Shown: piece by piece, positions 1 through 7,667 of the stretch | Layout of the letters: each line of letters opens with the position of its first letter | Position numbering within the stretch: the first letter of the stretch is position 1 | Assembly (NCBI GenBank): GCA_963822955.1 | Contig: CAWGJS010000002.1 | Location: 1,736,001 to 1,800,000, forward strand | Origin: JAJYUU01 sp963822955 | GTDB taxonomy: Bacteria; Actinomycetota; Actinomycetes; Streptosporangiales; Streptosporangiaceae | Direction: 5' to 3' | DNA length: 64,000 nucleotides | The notes under the pieces: model-generated | Told to the model about the DNA's origin: nothing | The model's database searches: none | The model's input: only the letters and a program-made list of their open reading frames with translations | Translations under genes and position numbers: made by a program

Positions 1-150
1 CCGCACCGGTATGTCTTCACCGTCTACGCGCTGAACACCGATCACCTGGGCGTTGACTCGGACGTCTCCCCGGCGGTGGCCAGCTTCAACCTCACGTTCG
101 CCACGATCGCCAAGGCAGTTATCGTCCCGGCCTACGGCCACAACGGCTAG
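1..150 (+). CDS. YbhB/YbcL-type PEBP protein, C-terminal part (5' end outside window)
   Basis: The reading frame is open from the first base and ends with TAG at 148-150, giving 49 residues. The residues RYVFTVYAL at the start and FNLTFATIAKA near the end match the C-terminal strand and helix of bacterial phosphatidylethanolamine-binding (Raf-kinase-inhibitor-like) proteins, where HRYxFxVYALD and the closing HxxAKAxLxGxY(G) are typical. These are small cytoplasmic or secreted ligand-binding proteins of unclear role. Only the family can be assigned, because the ligand pocket lies upstream of the window. Confidence 0.75.
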   Translation, partial: PHRYVFTVYALNTDHLGVDSDVSPAVASFNLTFATIAKAVIVPAYGHNG

Positions 151-181
151 CGAGTCCCCGGCGCGGCCCGCGCCGGCCAGG

Positions 182-979
182 ATGTTGCCCATGCCCCCCG
201 CTGATGCAACGATCCGGTCTGTGTTCGACCGGGTCGCCGCCGAGTACGACGCGGCCCGCCCGTCGTATCCGGCGGCACTGTATGACGCCGTGGAGCAGCA
301 GGCCGGGCGGCTGGCCGGGAAGGTCACGCTCGACTGGGGCGCGGGCACCGGCATAGCCAGCCGCCAGCTGGCCGAGCGCGGGGCCAAGGTCATCTCGCTC
401 GACATCGGTGAGCAGATGCTGCGGATGGCACAGGCGCGTCGGCCGCAATCTGCCTGCGTGCTCGCCGACGGCAACCGGATGCCGGCCGGTGCCAGCTCTG
501 CGGATCTGCTGACGTTCGCGCAGTCCTGGCACTGGTTCGACCAGCGGGCGGCAGCAGCTGAGGTAGCCAGGGTCCTGAAGCCAGGCGGGTACTGGGCTGC
601 CTGGTGGAACAGGGCGAAGGCTGCGGGCGAGCCATGGTTCGAGGAGTACGAGCAGCTCGTGCTGGCGTCGTGTCCTGGCTACCGCTGGCTGCACTCCGGA
701 GACGACCTGCTGATCCCGGACTGGGCCGACGCGGCAGTGGCGGCCGAGGGCCGGATGGCGTCCGCCGGCGCTATCGTCGTGCCCTGGAGCAGGCAGGTTT
801 CGGCAGCTGAGTGGATTACCGACAGCCGGAGCAAGTCCTACTTCATCGACCTCGAGCCGACGTTCCGGGAGTCGGTCCTGGACCGCATCGCTGCCGTCCT
901 CGCTGAGCATTTCCCGGACGGCCAGATGACAGTCCCTTACGACACCGCGCTCGTGCTCGCGCGTAAGGTGCCGGGCTAA
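182..979 (+). CDS. Class I SAM-dependent methyltransferase
   Basis: About 265 residues. The N-terminal segment FDRVAAEYDAARPSYP is the usual opening of this methyltransferase type. Motif I follows as LDWGAGTGIASRQLAERG, with the acidic residue of motif II in ISLDIGEQML. The SWHWFDQRAAAAEVARVLKPGG stretch is the post-motif region of UbiE/YcgJ-like enzymes (Methyltransf_11). It should transfer a methyl group from S-adenosylmethionine to a small molecule; the substrate cannot be read from sequence. ATG at 182 and ATG at 191 are both possible starts; a longer frame to 53 would overlap the preceding gene. Its stop overlaps the stop of the convergent downstream gene. Confidence 0.85.
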   Translation: MLPMPPADATIRSVFDRVAAEYDAARPSYPAALYDAVEQQAGRLAGKVTLDWGAGTGIASRQLAERGAKVISLDIGEQMLRMAQARRPQSACVLADGNRMPAGASSADLLTFAQSWHWFDQRAAAAEVARVLKPGGYWAAWWNRAKAAGEPWFEEYEQLVLASCPGYRWLHSGDDLLIPDWADAAVAAEGRMASAGAIVVPWSRQVSAAEWITDSRSKSYFIDLEPTFRESVLDRIAAVLAEHFPDGQMTVPYDTALVLARKVPG

Positions 980-1392
980 CCGTCGACGAGCCCGTCGGCC
1001 GCATCGGCGTCGAGGAAGTTCTCGCGCAGGAACTCCCGCAGCTCATGGTGTGCTGCCAGCATGCGGTCGCGGTCCGACGGCCTGATTTCCGGGAGCTCCG
1101 CTATGTCGGTCCCGATATCGGCCAGTACCTGATCCATCGCGGCCAGCAGCCGTTCCGGATCCTTGATCGTCATCAGGTCCCGGTCCTGCCGAACGATGAC
1201 CTGATCGCGGAGCAGCAGGTCCGCAACCTCTTCCGAGCAGCCAAGGCCGGCCTGAAGCAAGTCACTCCACCGGCGGCCGATGGACCTGATCCCTATCGTC
1301 GACCGGTAGCCGACGAAGATCGCCGACCACGCCCCGCAGATGAACCGGTCCCAGCCGATCTCCTCGATGTCCTCGAGGTCGCTGTTGTACAT
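976..1392 (-). CDS. Hypothetical protein, acidic, 138 aa
   Basis: I do not recognise a family. The product is acidic and apparently soluble, with no signal peptide or membrane span. It reads as mostly helical, with a mixed N-terminal part (residues 1-60, containing GWDRFICGAWSAIFVGY) and a charged helical C-terminal half rich in D, E and R. The stop codon (976-978) overlaps the TAA of the convergent methyltransferase gene, so the two genes end head to head. The ATG at 1392 has no clear Shine-Dalgarno site. Codon use looks like its neighbours, which supports a real gene. Confidence 0.55.
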   Translation of the reverse strand: MYNSDLEDIEEIGWDRFICGAWSAIFVGYRSTIGIRSIGRRWSDLLQAGLGCSEEVADLLLRDQVIVRQDRDLMTIKDPERLLAAMDQVLADIGTDIAELPEIRPSDRDRMLAAHHELREFLRENFLDADAADGLVDG

Positions 1393-1433
1393 CGCCGCAG
1401 CTTACGTCCGGCGCACCGGCCGCGGAAGTGCGG

Positions 1434-2573
1434 TCATCGCGCCGGCGGGATGGTGGCGACCCGCTCGCCGCATTGCGTCACGGTATATCCGGGGAGGCTC
1501 GCAAGCTGGTCGAGCAGCCAGCTCGAGGACAGTGCCCGCAGCAGTGCCTGGACTTCGCGTGACCCGGCATGCGCAGCCGGAACGACCAGGTCGAACCGCT
1601 CGGCAGTCAGGGGCACGAACGCCAGGTCGTAGGCAAGCGCAGCCGGCTCGCTGGCAATGCCGACGTCGGCGAGCCCGGCGGCGATGGCCCCCGCCACCTC
1701 GAGGTGCCCGGTCGCCCTGGTGCCGTACCCAGCTACCTGGCCGGCGTCGATGTCATGCCTGGCCAGTTCACGGTCAAGTACGCGGCGCGCCTCGGCGCCA
1801 GGCTCGCGGTTGATCAGGCGCAGCCCGGCCGCGGCGACGTCGCCGAAACTGGTGACCTGACCGGCGAGATCCGGCCGCAGTACTAGTCCCTCGCGCCAGG
1901 AGCAGAACCCGATCACCTCGCCCCCGCCGCGCAGCAGTTCCCTGGCCGGGCCGGTGTTGTACTCGCCGCCGGGCCCGCGCAGGTGCGCGCCGGCGACGTG
2001 GACCAGGCCGTCAGCGGCGAGGCTCAGAGCCTCCTGGCTCGGGCACGGCCACCAGACAAAGGAAACAGGCGGGTCCAGCAGGCTGAGGGGCATCTCGATC
2101 AGCGGCAGAGCCGGGTCACAGCCCGCCACTACCAGGGTGGGCCGCGGCGGTGCTAGCGGGATGACCTCTTCCGCGCCCGTCACCCGGCCGCCCGCTGGCG
2201 CGAACCCCGCTCTGGTGATGGTGCCGCCGGTCAGCGGCAGTGCCACAAACGAATCGCCCACCGGAGCCAGGGATACCCTCGCTCCTGCCGGGCCCAGTGC
2301 GGCCACCGGGCGCACCGGCACCACGGGCTCCGGGATGGCCGGCCCGAACAGCTCCTCGACAGTGAGGCCGAGTGCGCGGCTCAACGCCAGGGCTACCCGC
2401 AGCGAAGGATCGGAGAGGCCGGATTCGACGGCCGACACCGCCTGCCTCGAGACCGCGGCCATCCCGGCCAGCTGCTGCTGGGAGAAGCCACGTACCTGAC
2501 GCGCTAGCCGCAGCCGGGCCCCGGCCCGCGCGCTGCCAGGCTGGTGCTGCCCGGCGTCCTGTGCGCCGGTCAC
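1434..2573 (-). CDS. HTH regulator with periplasmic-binding-protein-like domain (Mo/W operon regulator)
   Basis: 379 residues from GTG. Residues about 18-70 form an XRE-type helix-turn-helix (QQQLAGMAAVSRQAVSAVESG, then a LSRALGL helix). The remaining ~280 residues resemble a type-2 periplasmic binding protein of the molybdate/molybdopterin class fused to the DNA-binding domain, with DVGIASEPAAL and a final TERFDLVVP segment. Such fusions (PBP_like) usually regulate molybdate or tungstate uptake by binding the ligand or a molybdenum-cofactor compound. It is the last gene of the leftward operon behind SBP, permease and ATPase, and its GTG overlaps the preceding stop as GTGA. That arrangement points to local control of the transporter. 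Effector identity is inference. Confidence 0.8.
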   Translation of the reverse strand: MTGAQDAGQHQPGSARAGARLRLARQVRGFSQQQLAGMAAVSRQAVSAVESGLSDPSLRVALALSRALGLTVEELFGPAIPEPVVPVRPVAALGPAGARVSLAPVGDSFVALPLTGGTITRAGFAPAGGRVTGAEEVIPLAPPRPTLVVAGCDPALPLIEMPLSLLDPPVSFVWWPCPSQEALSLAADGLVHVAGAHLRGPGGEYNTGPARELLRGGGEVIGFCSWREGLVLRPDLAGQVTSFGDVAAAGLRLINREPGAEARRVLDRELARHDIDAGQVAGYGTRATGHLEVAGAIAAGLADVGIASEPAALAYDLAFVPLTAERFDLVVPAAHAGSREVQALLRALSSSWLLDQLASLPGYTVTQCGERVATIPPAR

Positions 2574-2768
2574 GGCAGCACCCCCTCGCGCACAGGGCCG
2601 GAGTAGCCGTCGACGGCCGAGCCATCAGGACCGAAACACGGCGGATCGAGTGCAGTCACCGTCAGCTCGCTGCCATCCGCGCCCGGCCGTTCCGCCAGCC
2701 TGCAGGTCACCGAGGTAGCTATGGTCTCAGGCAGCATGAGATCAGCCTCCCAGGCCGCACCGGCTGGC
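2570..2768 (-). pseudogene. Frame-shifted TOBE domain of the upstream ABC ATPase
   Basis: Downstream of the ATPase stop, the next frame (joining near 2768-2769) reads PAGAAWEADLMLPE, then VTCRLAERPGADG and LTVTALDPPCFGPDG. This is the pattern of a TOBE domain, the small C-terminal beta domain that binds oxyanion in ModC/WtpC ATPases. If one base were added in the GG run on the minus strand near 2768, the ATPase would run from 3588 to 2570 as about 339 residues, a normal ModC length. Read alone, the segment gives a 55-residue frame starting at ATG 2737. I think it is a displaced domain rather than an independent gene. Confidence 0.6.
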
Positions 2769-3588
2769 CGCTCGTGACGATCGTGCCGGTCAGCACCAGC
2801 CCGCGGCCCGGAGCCGCGCCCGCCACGACCCTGTCCGGATGAATTCCTGCCACCACGTCAGGCCGCCCCGGCAGGCCGGCGAACGCCAGGTACCCCACCA
2901 GCTCAGCCACCCGCACTGATGCAGGGCGGAGCACGACCTGGTCGGGCTCACCGACCTGAAGAATCCCGCCATGATCCAGGATGGCCAGCCGGTTGGCGAA
3001 AGCCTGTGCATCGGCGAGCTCGTGCGTGACCAGTACGGCCGGCACGGCGCGTTCCGTCACCAGCCCGGCGACCAGGGCAGTGAGCGTCCGCCGCAGGCCC
3101 GCGTCGAGTCCGGTGTAGGGCTCGTCGAGCAGCAGCGCATCGCAATGGGCCAGCAGCAGCCGGGCCAGCGCCGCCCGATGCTGCTGGCCACCCGACAACC
3201 GGGCTGGCATCGCGGCCAGCAGGCTTCCGATCCCCAGGGCCTCCGCGAGCTCAAGGAGCTCGCTGCCCGCCGTGTTGGCGGACCGGGCATAGCCCAGGTT
3301 GTCGCGGACTGACAGATGCGGGAACAGGCCAGGATCCTGGCGCAGCAGGCCAACCCGTCGCTGCCAGGGCGGCACCGCAACCCGCGGGGCACTTGTCCTG
3401 GTGAGCGTACGGCCCGCAAGCTCGATCAGGCCGGATCTCGGCTGAACCAGGCCGGCGATGGTCTCAAGCAGCGTCGTCTTCCCGGCCCCGGACGGCCCGA
3501 ACAGGGCCAGGCGCTCCCCGGGTGCCACCTCGATCGTGGCATGCACGGCGAACTCGCGGCGGTCAACCTCGACGTCGGCTTTGAGCAC
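2719..3588 (-). CDS. Molybdate/tungstate-type ABC transporter, ATP-binding protein
   Basis: 289 residues in the present frame. Walker A is GPSGAGKTT (about 31-39), the Q-loop lies in RRVGLLRQDPGLFPH, the signature is LSGGQQHRAALARLLL, Walker B is ALLLDEP and the H-loop is VTHE. This is the energising subunit of an importer with the permease and binding protein upstream. The start overlaps the permease end by 26 bases, as expected for translational coupling. The predicted C-terminus stops abruptly after RLISCCLRP, and the expected TOBE domain continues in another frame (see 2570-2768). The nucleotide-binding core is intact, so transport might survive but regulation by TOBE would not. Confidence 0.85.
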   Translation of the reverse strand: MLKADVEVDRREFAVHATIEVAPGERLALFGPSGAGKTTLLETIAGLVQPRSGLIELAGRTLTRTSAPRVAVPPWQRRVGLLRQDPGLFPHLSVRDNLGYARSANTAGSELLELAEALGIGSLLAAMPARLSGGQQHRAALARLLLAHCDALLLDEPYTGLDAGLRRTLTALVAGLVTERAVPAVLVTHELADAQAFANRLAILDHGGILQVGEPDQVVLRPASVRVAELVGYLAFAGLPGRPDVVAGIHPDRVVAGAAPGRGLVLTGTIVTSGQPVRPGRLISCCLRP

Positions 3589-4459
3589 GTGCGCTCCAGA
3601 GGTAGGCAGCCAGCGGCAGCGGCAGCGCCACCACTAGCAGGACCAGGGCGTAGGGGAGCGCCGAGGCCAGGCCTGTCTCCGCCAGCGTGGTCCAGATCTG
3701 CAGCGGCAGCCCGTAAGGATGATAAGCAATGATGACGACAGCCCCGAAAGCTCCCATCGCCCGCGCCCACGCGACGGCGAGCGCCATGGCCAGGCCAGGC
3801 GAGGCCAGCGGCAGGGTCACCCGCCGGAACACCCGCGAGGGCCGGTCGCCCAGCAGCGCCGCCTGCTGCTCGAGCCGGGGGTTCACCGCGACGAAGGCCG
3901 CCTGCGCGCCCACCACGTAGTACGGCGCAGACTCGTAGACCTCGGCGATGACCAGCGCGAGGAAGGTGTTGGTCGCGGACAGGTTCAGGTGCCCGATCAG
4001 ATTGCCGAACGGCGTATACGGGCCAACCATGAAGACCAGCAGCAGGCCGATGACAAGGGGCGGCAGGAGGAGACTGCACAGCACGCCCGCCTCCCAGACC
4101 CGCGGGAACGGCAGCGTGCCCCTGGCCAGCTTCCAGGACAGGGGAGTGCATACGCCGACGAGCACAACCAGGGTGACGCCCCCGGCCTCGAGTGACGTCA
4201 CCAGCGGGTCGAGCGCACCCGGATAGTCCAGCGAACTGACTATCGAGTGCCAGGACAGGTGCGTCAGCAGCGTGATGACGGGGCCGAGCAGCGCGATCCA
4301 GATGACGCCGGCGCCGGCGATGGACGCCACCCCGGAGATCGACCGCATCCCGAGCGGAAGAGCAGCCCAGCCGGGGCCGCCGGGGCGGCCGGGAGACTCA
4401 TCCCCCCGGTCGCCCCGGCCAGCCCCGGTGGCCGCTACGGGGCTAGCCGCCCAGCTCAC
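3563..4459 (-). CDS. Molybdate/tungstate-type ABC transporter, permease
   Basis: 298 residues. An N-terminal soluble, G/P/R-rich stretch (1-40) precedes about six hydrophobic segments. The cytoplasmic EAA-type coupling loop is visible as LEQQAALLGDRPSRVFRRVTLP followed by LASPG, typical of ModB/WtpB/CysT-like permeases. It forms the membrane channel for the oxyanion delivered by the binding protein encoded just upstream. The ATG at 4459 lies 17 bases inside the end of the binding-protein gene; an internal ATG (MRSISG, around residue 38) would remove the soluble extension and is a possible alternative start. It belongs to the four-gene leftward operon 5495-1434. Confidence 0.85.
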   Translation of the reverse strand: MSWAASPVAATGAGRGDRGDESPGRPGGPGWAALPLGMRSISGVASIAGAGVIWIALLGPVITLLTHLSWHSIVSSLDYPGALDPLVTSLEAGGVTLVVLVGVCTPLSWKLARGTLPFPRVWEAGVLCSLLLPPLVIGLLLVFMVGPYTPFGNLIGHLNLSATNTFLALVIAEVYESAPYYVVGAQAAFVAVNPRLEQQAALLGDRPSRVFRRVTLPLASPGLAMALAVAWARAMGAFGAVVIIAYHPYGLPLQIWTTLAETGLASALPYALVLLVVALPLPLAAYLWSARAQSRRRG

Positions 4460-5495
4460 TGCTTATATCGGCAGGAATAGCGCTGGTCGTACCGGTCGGG
4501 GTCAGCGTCAGGAGGGTGAATCCGCCTGTCTTGTACAGCGCCAGGCCAGCCTGGGAGAGCGTGTACTTGACGAACGCGATCGCGGCCGGAGTCGGCTTCC
4601 CGATGATCGTAATGTCGATCACCTGGGGCGATCCGCTCTTCACCGTGGCGGTGCCGCCAGGCGGGGTGATGGTGACCGTCGCCTTCGCATAGTCCGCCGC
4701 CAGGGCCGCGGCGCCCAGGTTGATGGCCGCCGGGAGCGGGATGTAGGCCAGGTGCAGCTCGATCGCCTGGGTGATGAACGCGCTGGATGCGTCAAGCTGC
4801 CCGGACTGCAGGGTCGAGTCGAGCGAGGACTCGGCGTAGATCTCCGGCGAGGTTGCCGAGCCAGCGGGTCCGCCGAGGATCTTGGTCACCGTGTTCTTCG
4901 GCAGGTGGTAGTAGGACTGCGCGAGCTCGAGCATCTCGATGAAATCCCGGCCCTGCGGGTCGATGTTGGGGTCGGTCCGGCCGAGCTTGAAGCCGGGCTT
5001 CTCCATCAGGGCGAACAGGTCCTTCAGCGGCTTGCTCCCGTCCGCGATGGCCTTGAACTGCGGGGCGTACTTGCTGTTCGGGTTGTAGGCCACAACCATC
5101 GAGGTGCCAGCGTACTGGACGTACCACTTGGTGAACTTGGGGAACAGCGGCGTGACGTTGTCGCCGCCGACGCTCTCGAACACGTTCGGGTGGATCTCGC
5201 CACTGGCGATCTCCGACTCCAGCGTCCCGGACGGGGCGCCCTGTCCGACGTACTTGTCGCCGGTGGCCTTCGTGAATGCCGGGCCGACGACCTTCTCGTT
5301 GAGGTACTCCAGCGAGGAGGCGTACGCCACGCTGACGGTTCCGGTCGCCGCGGGGGGCGTGGAGCTCGAGGTGCTGGGGGCGGAGCTACCGCAGCCAGCC
5401 GCGGCAAGCCCGACGCAAACAAATGCAATAAGCGCGCCGACCTGAGCGCCGCGCCGACTCTTCAGTGTCGCCATCCCCCAGACGATAGCCACCAT
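4443..5495 (-). CDS. Molybdate/tungstate-type ABC transporter, substrate-binding lipoprotein
   Basis: 350 residues. A hydrophobic signal ends in the lipobox LAAAGC, followed by a Ser/Thr/Pro linker, so the protein should be anchored outside the membrane. The mature part opens with VSVAYASSLEYLNEK and contains GAPSGTLESEIASGE, FESVGGDN, MVVAYNPNS and GRTDPNIDPQG. The last motif is shared with WtpA/ModA-type oxyanion binders. An alternative start is ATG 5474. It is the first gene of the importer operon and is transcribed divergently from the DUF929/VKOR cassette across a 268-base gap. Whether molybdate, tungstate or another oxyanion is bound cannot be told. Confidence 0.85.
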   Translation of the reverse strand: MVAIVWGMATLKSRRGAQVGALIAFVCVGLAAAGCGSSAPSTSSSTPPAATGTVSVAYASSLEYLNEKVVGPAFTKATGDKYVGQGAPSGTLESEIASGEIHPNVFESVGGDNVTPLFPKFTKWYVQYAGTSMVVAYNPNSKYAPQFKAIADGSKPLKDLFALMEKPGFKLGRTDPNIDPQGRDFIEMLELAQSYYHLPKNTVTKILGGPAGSATSPEIYAESSLDSTLQSGQLDASSAFITQAIELHLAYIPLPAAINLGAAALAADYAKATVTITPPGGTATVKSGSPQVIDITIIGKPTPAAIAFVKYTLSQAGLALYKTGGFTLLTLTPTGTTSAIPADISSELGG

Positions 5496-5763
5496 AGGTT
5501 GCGCATCGCAAGAACGATGGACATACCTCGCCTGCGCGTCGCTCTGGAGGCACTCAGGCCCGGCAGAGCAAGCCTTCAGCTAACCCTCAGCAGCTTCCGC
5601 TTCTATAACAGATGCGGCCGCACCGGACCGGGCGCCATACCATTGACTGCGGCACTTGATCGCGGCCAGGCAGCGCGCCACCGAGGTGGCAGATCCCAGC
5701 CGGACGGGGCCCCGGCTGGCTGTCCAGGACAGGCAACCCCCAGACAAGCAAGGCGAGGAAGGC

Positions 5764-6660
5764 ATGGGCAAGGCTGAGCGGATCCGGCGGATGAACGCTC
5801 GGGAGAAGATCGCTGCGCAGCAGGAAGCCGCGCGGCGCGCCGAGGCCCGTCGGCGCATGCTGATCGCCGGAGGCAGCGTCCTCGGCGTGCTCGTCATCGT
5901 GATCGGCCTGATCGTCGGCAAGGCCCTGACCAGCACGCCCGCAGCCGCCTCCGGCCCGGCGTCCGGTAGCACCGTGGCGTCGGTGACCAGGCAGCTCGCG
6001 ACGGTTCCCGCCGCCACGCTCGACTCGGTCGGGGCGGGCAGCAACATCAGCCCCATGACTCCGACCAAGGGCCAGCCCGCCCTGACCTCAGGCGGAAAGC
6101 CCGAGGTCGTCTATATGGGAGCCGAGTACTGCCCCTACTGCGCTGCCGAGCGCTGGGCCATGGTGGTGGCGCTCAGCCGCTTCGGCTCCTTCTCCGGCCT
6201 GAAGCTGATCCACTCCTCCAGCGCGGATGTCTACCCCAGCACGCCGACACTGACCTTCGCCCACGCCACCTATACGAGTCAGTACCTGGCCTTCTCCCCG
6301 GTCGAGATGTACGGCCTGAAGGAGAATCAGACGCTCCAGAAGCCGACCGCCGCGCAAACCGCGCTGATGGTGAAGTACGACGCCCCGCCGTACGTCCCCA
6401 GCTCCGATGCGAGTAGCTTCCCGTTCGTGGACATCGGCAACCAGTACCTGGTGGTCGGCTCTCAGTATCTGCCCAGCGCCCTGGCCGGCCTCAGCTGGTC
6501 TCAGGTGGCCTCCGACATCAAGGACCCCTCCAGCCCGGTAGCCAAGGGCGTCGACGGTGCCGCTAACTCCATCACGGCGGCCATCTGCAAGATCACCAAG
6601 AACGCGCCTGCAGCGGTTTGCAACTCTGCCGCCGCCAAGGCCGGGGCCGGATCCCTCTGA
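5764..6660 (+). CDS. DUF929-family membrane-anchored thioredoxin-like protein (copy 1)
   Basis: 298 residues from ATG 5764, placed after a clear GAGGAAGG ribosome site; an in-frame upstream extension lacks this. A basic, charged N-terminus (1-32) is followed by one membrane span (about 33-52), then an extracytoplasmic domain with a CPYC motif at C123-C126 in the context GAEYCPYCAAERW. That is the conserved core of DUF929 proteins, which look like thioredoxin-fold proteins but have no established reaction. The stop overlaps the start of the VKOR gene (ATGA), so the two are probably translated together. A role as thiol oxidant or carrier for VKOR is inference from motif and neighbour. Confidence 0.8.
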   Translation: MGKAERIRRMNAREKIAAQQEAARRAEARRRMLIAGGSVLGVLVIVIGLIVGKALTSTPAAASGPASGSTVASVTRQLATVPAATLDSVGAGSNISPMTPTKGQPALTSGGKPEVVYMGAEYCPYCAAERWAMVVALSRFGSFSGLKLIHSSSADVYPSTPTLTFAHATYTSQYLAFSPVEMYGLKENQTLQKPTAAQTALMVKYDAPPYVPSSDASSFPFVDIGNQYLVVGSQYLPSALAGLSWSQVASDIKDPSSPVAKGVDGAANSITAAICKITKNAPAAVCNSAAAKAGAGSL

Positions 6661-7523
6661 TGGCCGGCCAGAAGCCGGCCGGGCGGCGCACCGGAGGGGG
6701 CCAGCAGGGCCCGGTCCGGCCGGGTTCGCCGACCGCGCGCCCGGCGACAGCAAGCGCCAGGCAAGGCTCCGGCAAGCCGAGGAGTCCGTCAGGTACGCGG
6801 CAGGGCAATCCCGGCAACACGCCCAGTAAGTCCGGGAACGGGGTGACCGGCAGCCAGTCCAGCCCCTCCGGCAGCAGTGCTTCGGCGTCGACCGCCGTGC
6901 GCAAGGCCGCAGCCAGGCCTAGCCCGGCCGTCGGGCCTCGGCCGGCCGGGTCGACCCCTGCGGACAGGATGGCTGGCCGGGTCCTGCAGGTCATCTCGTC
7001 GCCATTCCGCTGGATCGGGAGGCTGCCGCTGGCCAGGCGCATCCTTTCGCCGTTCGGCTCGATGGGCGCGCTGCCCCTCGCCACGTTCATCCTGTCGCTC
7101 TACGGCCTGGGCGCGTCTATTTACCTGACGATCGCGCATTACGACACGCACATCACGCTCGCCTGCTCGGACAAGGGCCTGATCAACTGCCAGGCCGTCA
7201 CGACCAGTGCCGAGTCGATCGTGTTCGGGGTGTTCCCGGTTGCCGTCCTCGGCCTGGCCTTCTACGTCTTCATGGTGGCGGTCAACTCGCCGTGGGGCTG
7301 GCGGCTGAACTGGCCCGCGGTCCGCTGGACGCGGTTCGGCTCGGTGATCGTCGGCATGTGCTTCGTGCTCTACCTGATCTACGCCGAGATCGACGAGATC
7401 CACGCGATCTGCCTGTGGTGCACCAGCGTCCACGTGGCCACCTTCCTGATCTTCGCGCTGCTGGTGTTCTATACCACGTTCACCTGGGGTCGGCCGGTGG
7501 AGCAAAACGGAGCTAGCCGGTAA
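6660..7523 (+). CDS. Vitamin K epoxide reductase (VKOR) family protein with long disordered N-terminus
   Basis: 287 residues from the ATG that overlaps the preceding TGA. Residues 1-105 are low-complexity, rich in G, P, S, R and K, and look disordered. The VKOR core follows: membrane spans around 140-160, 183-207, 225-245 and 252-273, the loop cysteines C169 and C177 (LACSDKGLINCQ), and the quinone-site pair C251-C254 in ICLWC. Bacterial VKORs re-oxidise a thioredoxin-like partner using membrane quinone, replacing DsbB. Here no DsbA-like domain is fused, but DUF929 genes with CPYC motifs flank it on both sides, so these are the likely partners. The length of the N-terminal tail is unusual. 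Confidence 0.88.
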   Translation: MAGQKPAGRRTGGGQQGPVRPGSPTARPATASARQGSGKPRSPSGTRQGNPGNTPSKSGNGVTGSQSSPSGSSASASTAVRKAAARPSPAVGPRPAGSTPADRMAGRVLQVISSPFRWIGRLPLARRILSPFGSMGALPLATFILSLYGLGASIYLTIAHYDTHITLACSDKGLINCQAVTTSAESIVFGVFPVAVLGLAFYVFMVAVNSPWGWRLNWPAVRWTRFGSVIVGMCFVLYLIYAEIDEIHAICLWCTSVHVATFLIFALLVFYTTFTWGRPVEQNGASR

Positions 7524-7667
7524 TAGCTCCCCACCATCGGCCCGGCAGTGCTGGCATGCCATGATGGCCTGAACAGGGCGCTGCGTACCGGCGTGCCCAC
7601 GCGAGCCGCCCTCCGGTAGTCCAGCCCCAGCAATCTGACCGGGGACTTCGCAGCGATCTAGGGGTCG

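Noticed and set aside
2570..2737. Independent 55-residue gene between the ATPase and the regulator
   Set aside because: Its sequence fits the missing TOBE tail of the ATPase when one base is added, so a displaced domain is more likely.
4272..5777. A 501-codon open frame on the plus strand
   Set aside because: Antisense to the substrate-binding lipoprotein gene, with biased low-complexity composition; the opposite strand encodes a clear family protein.
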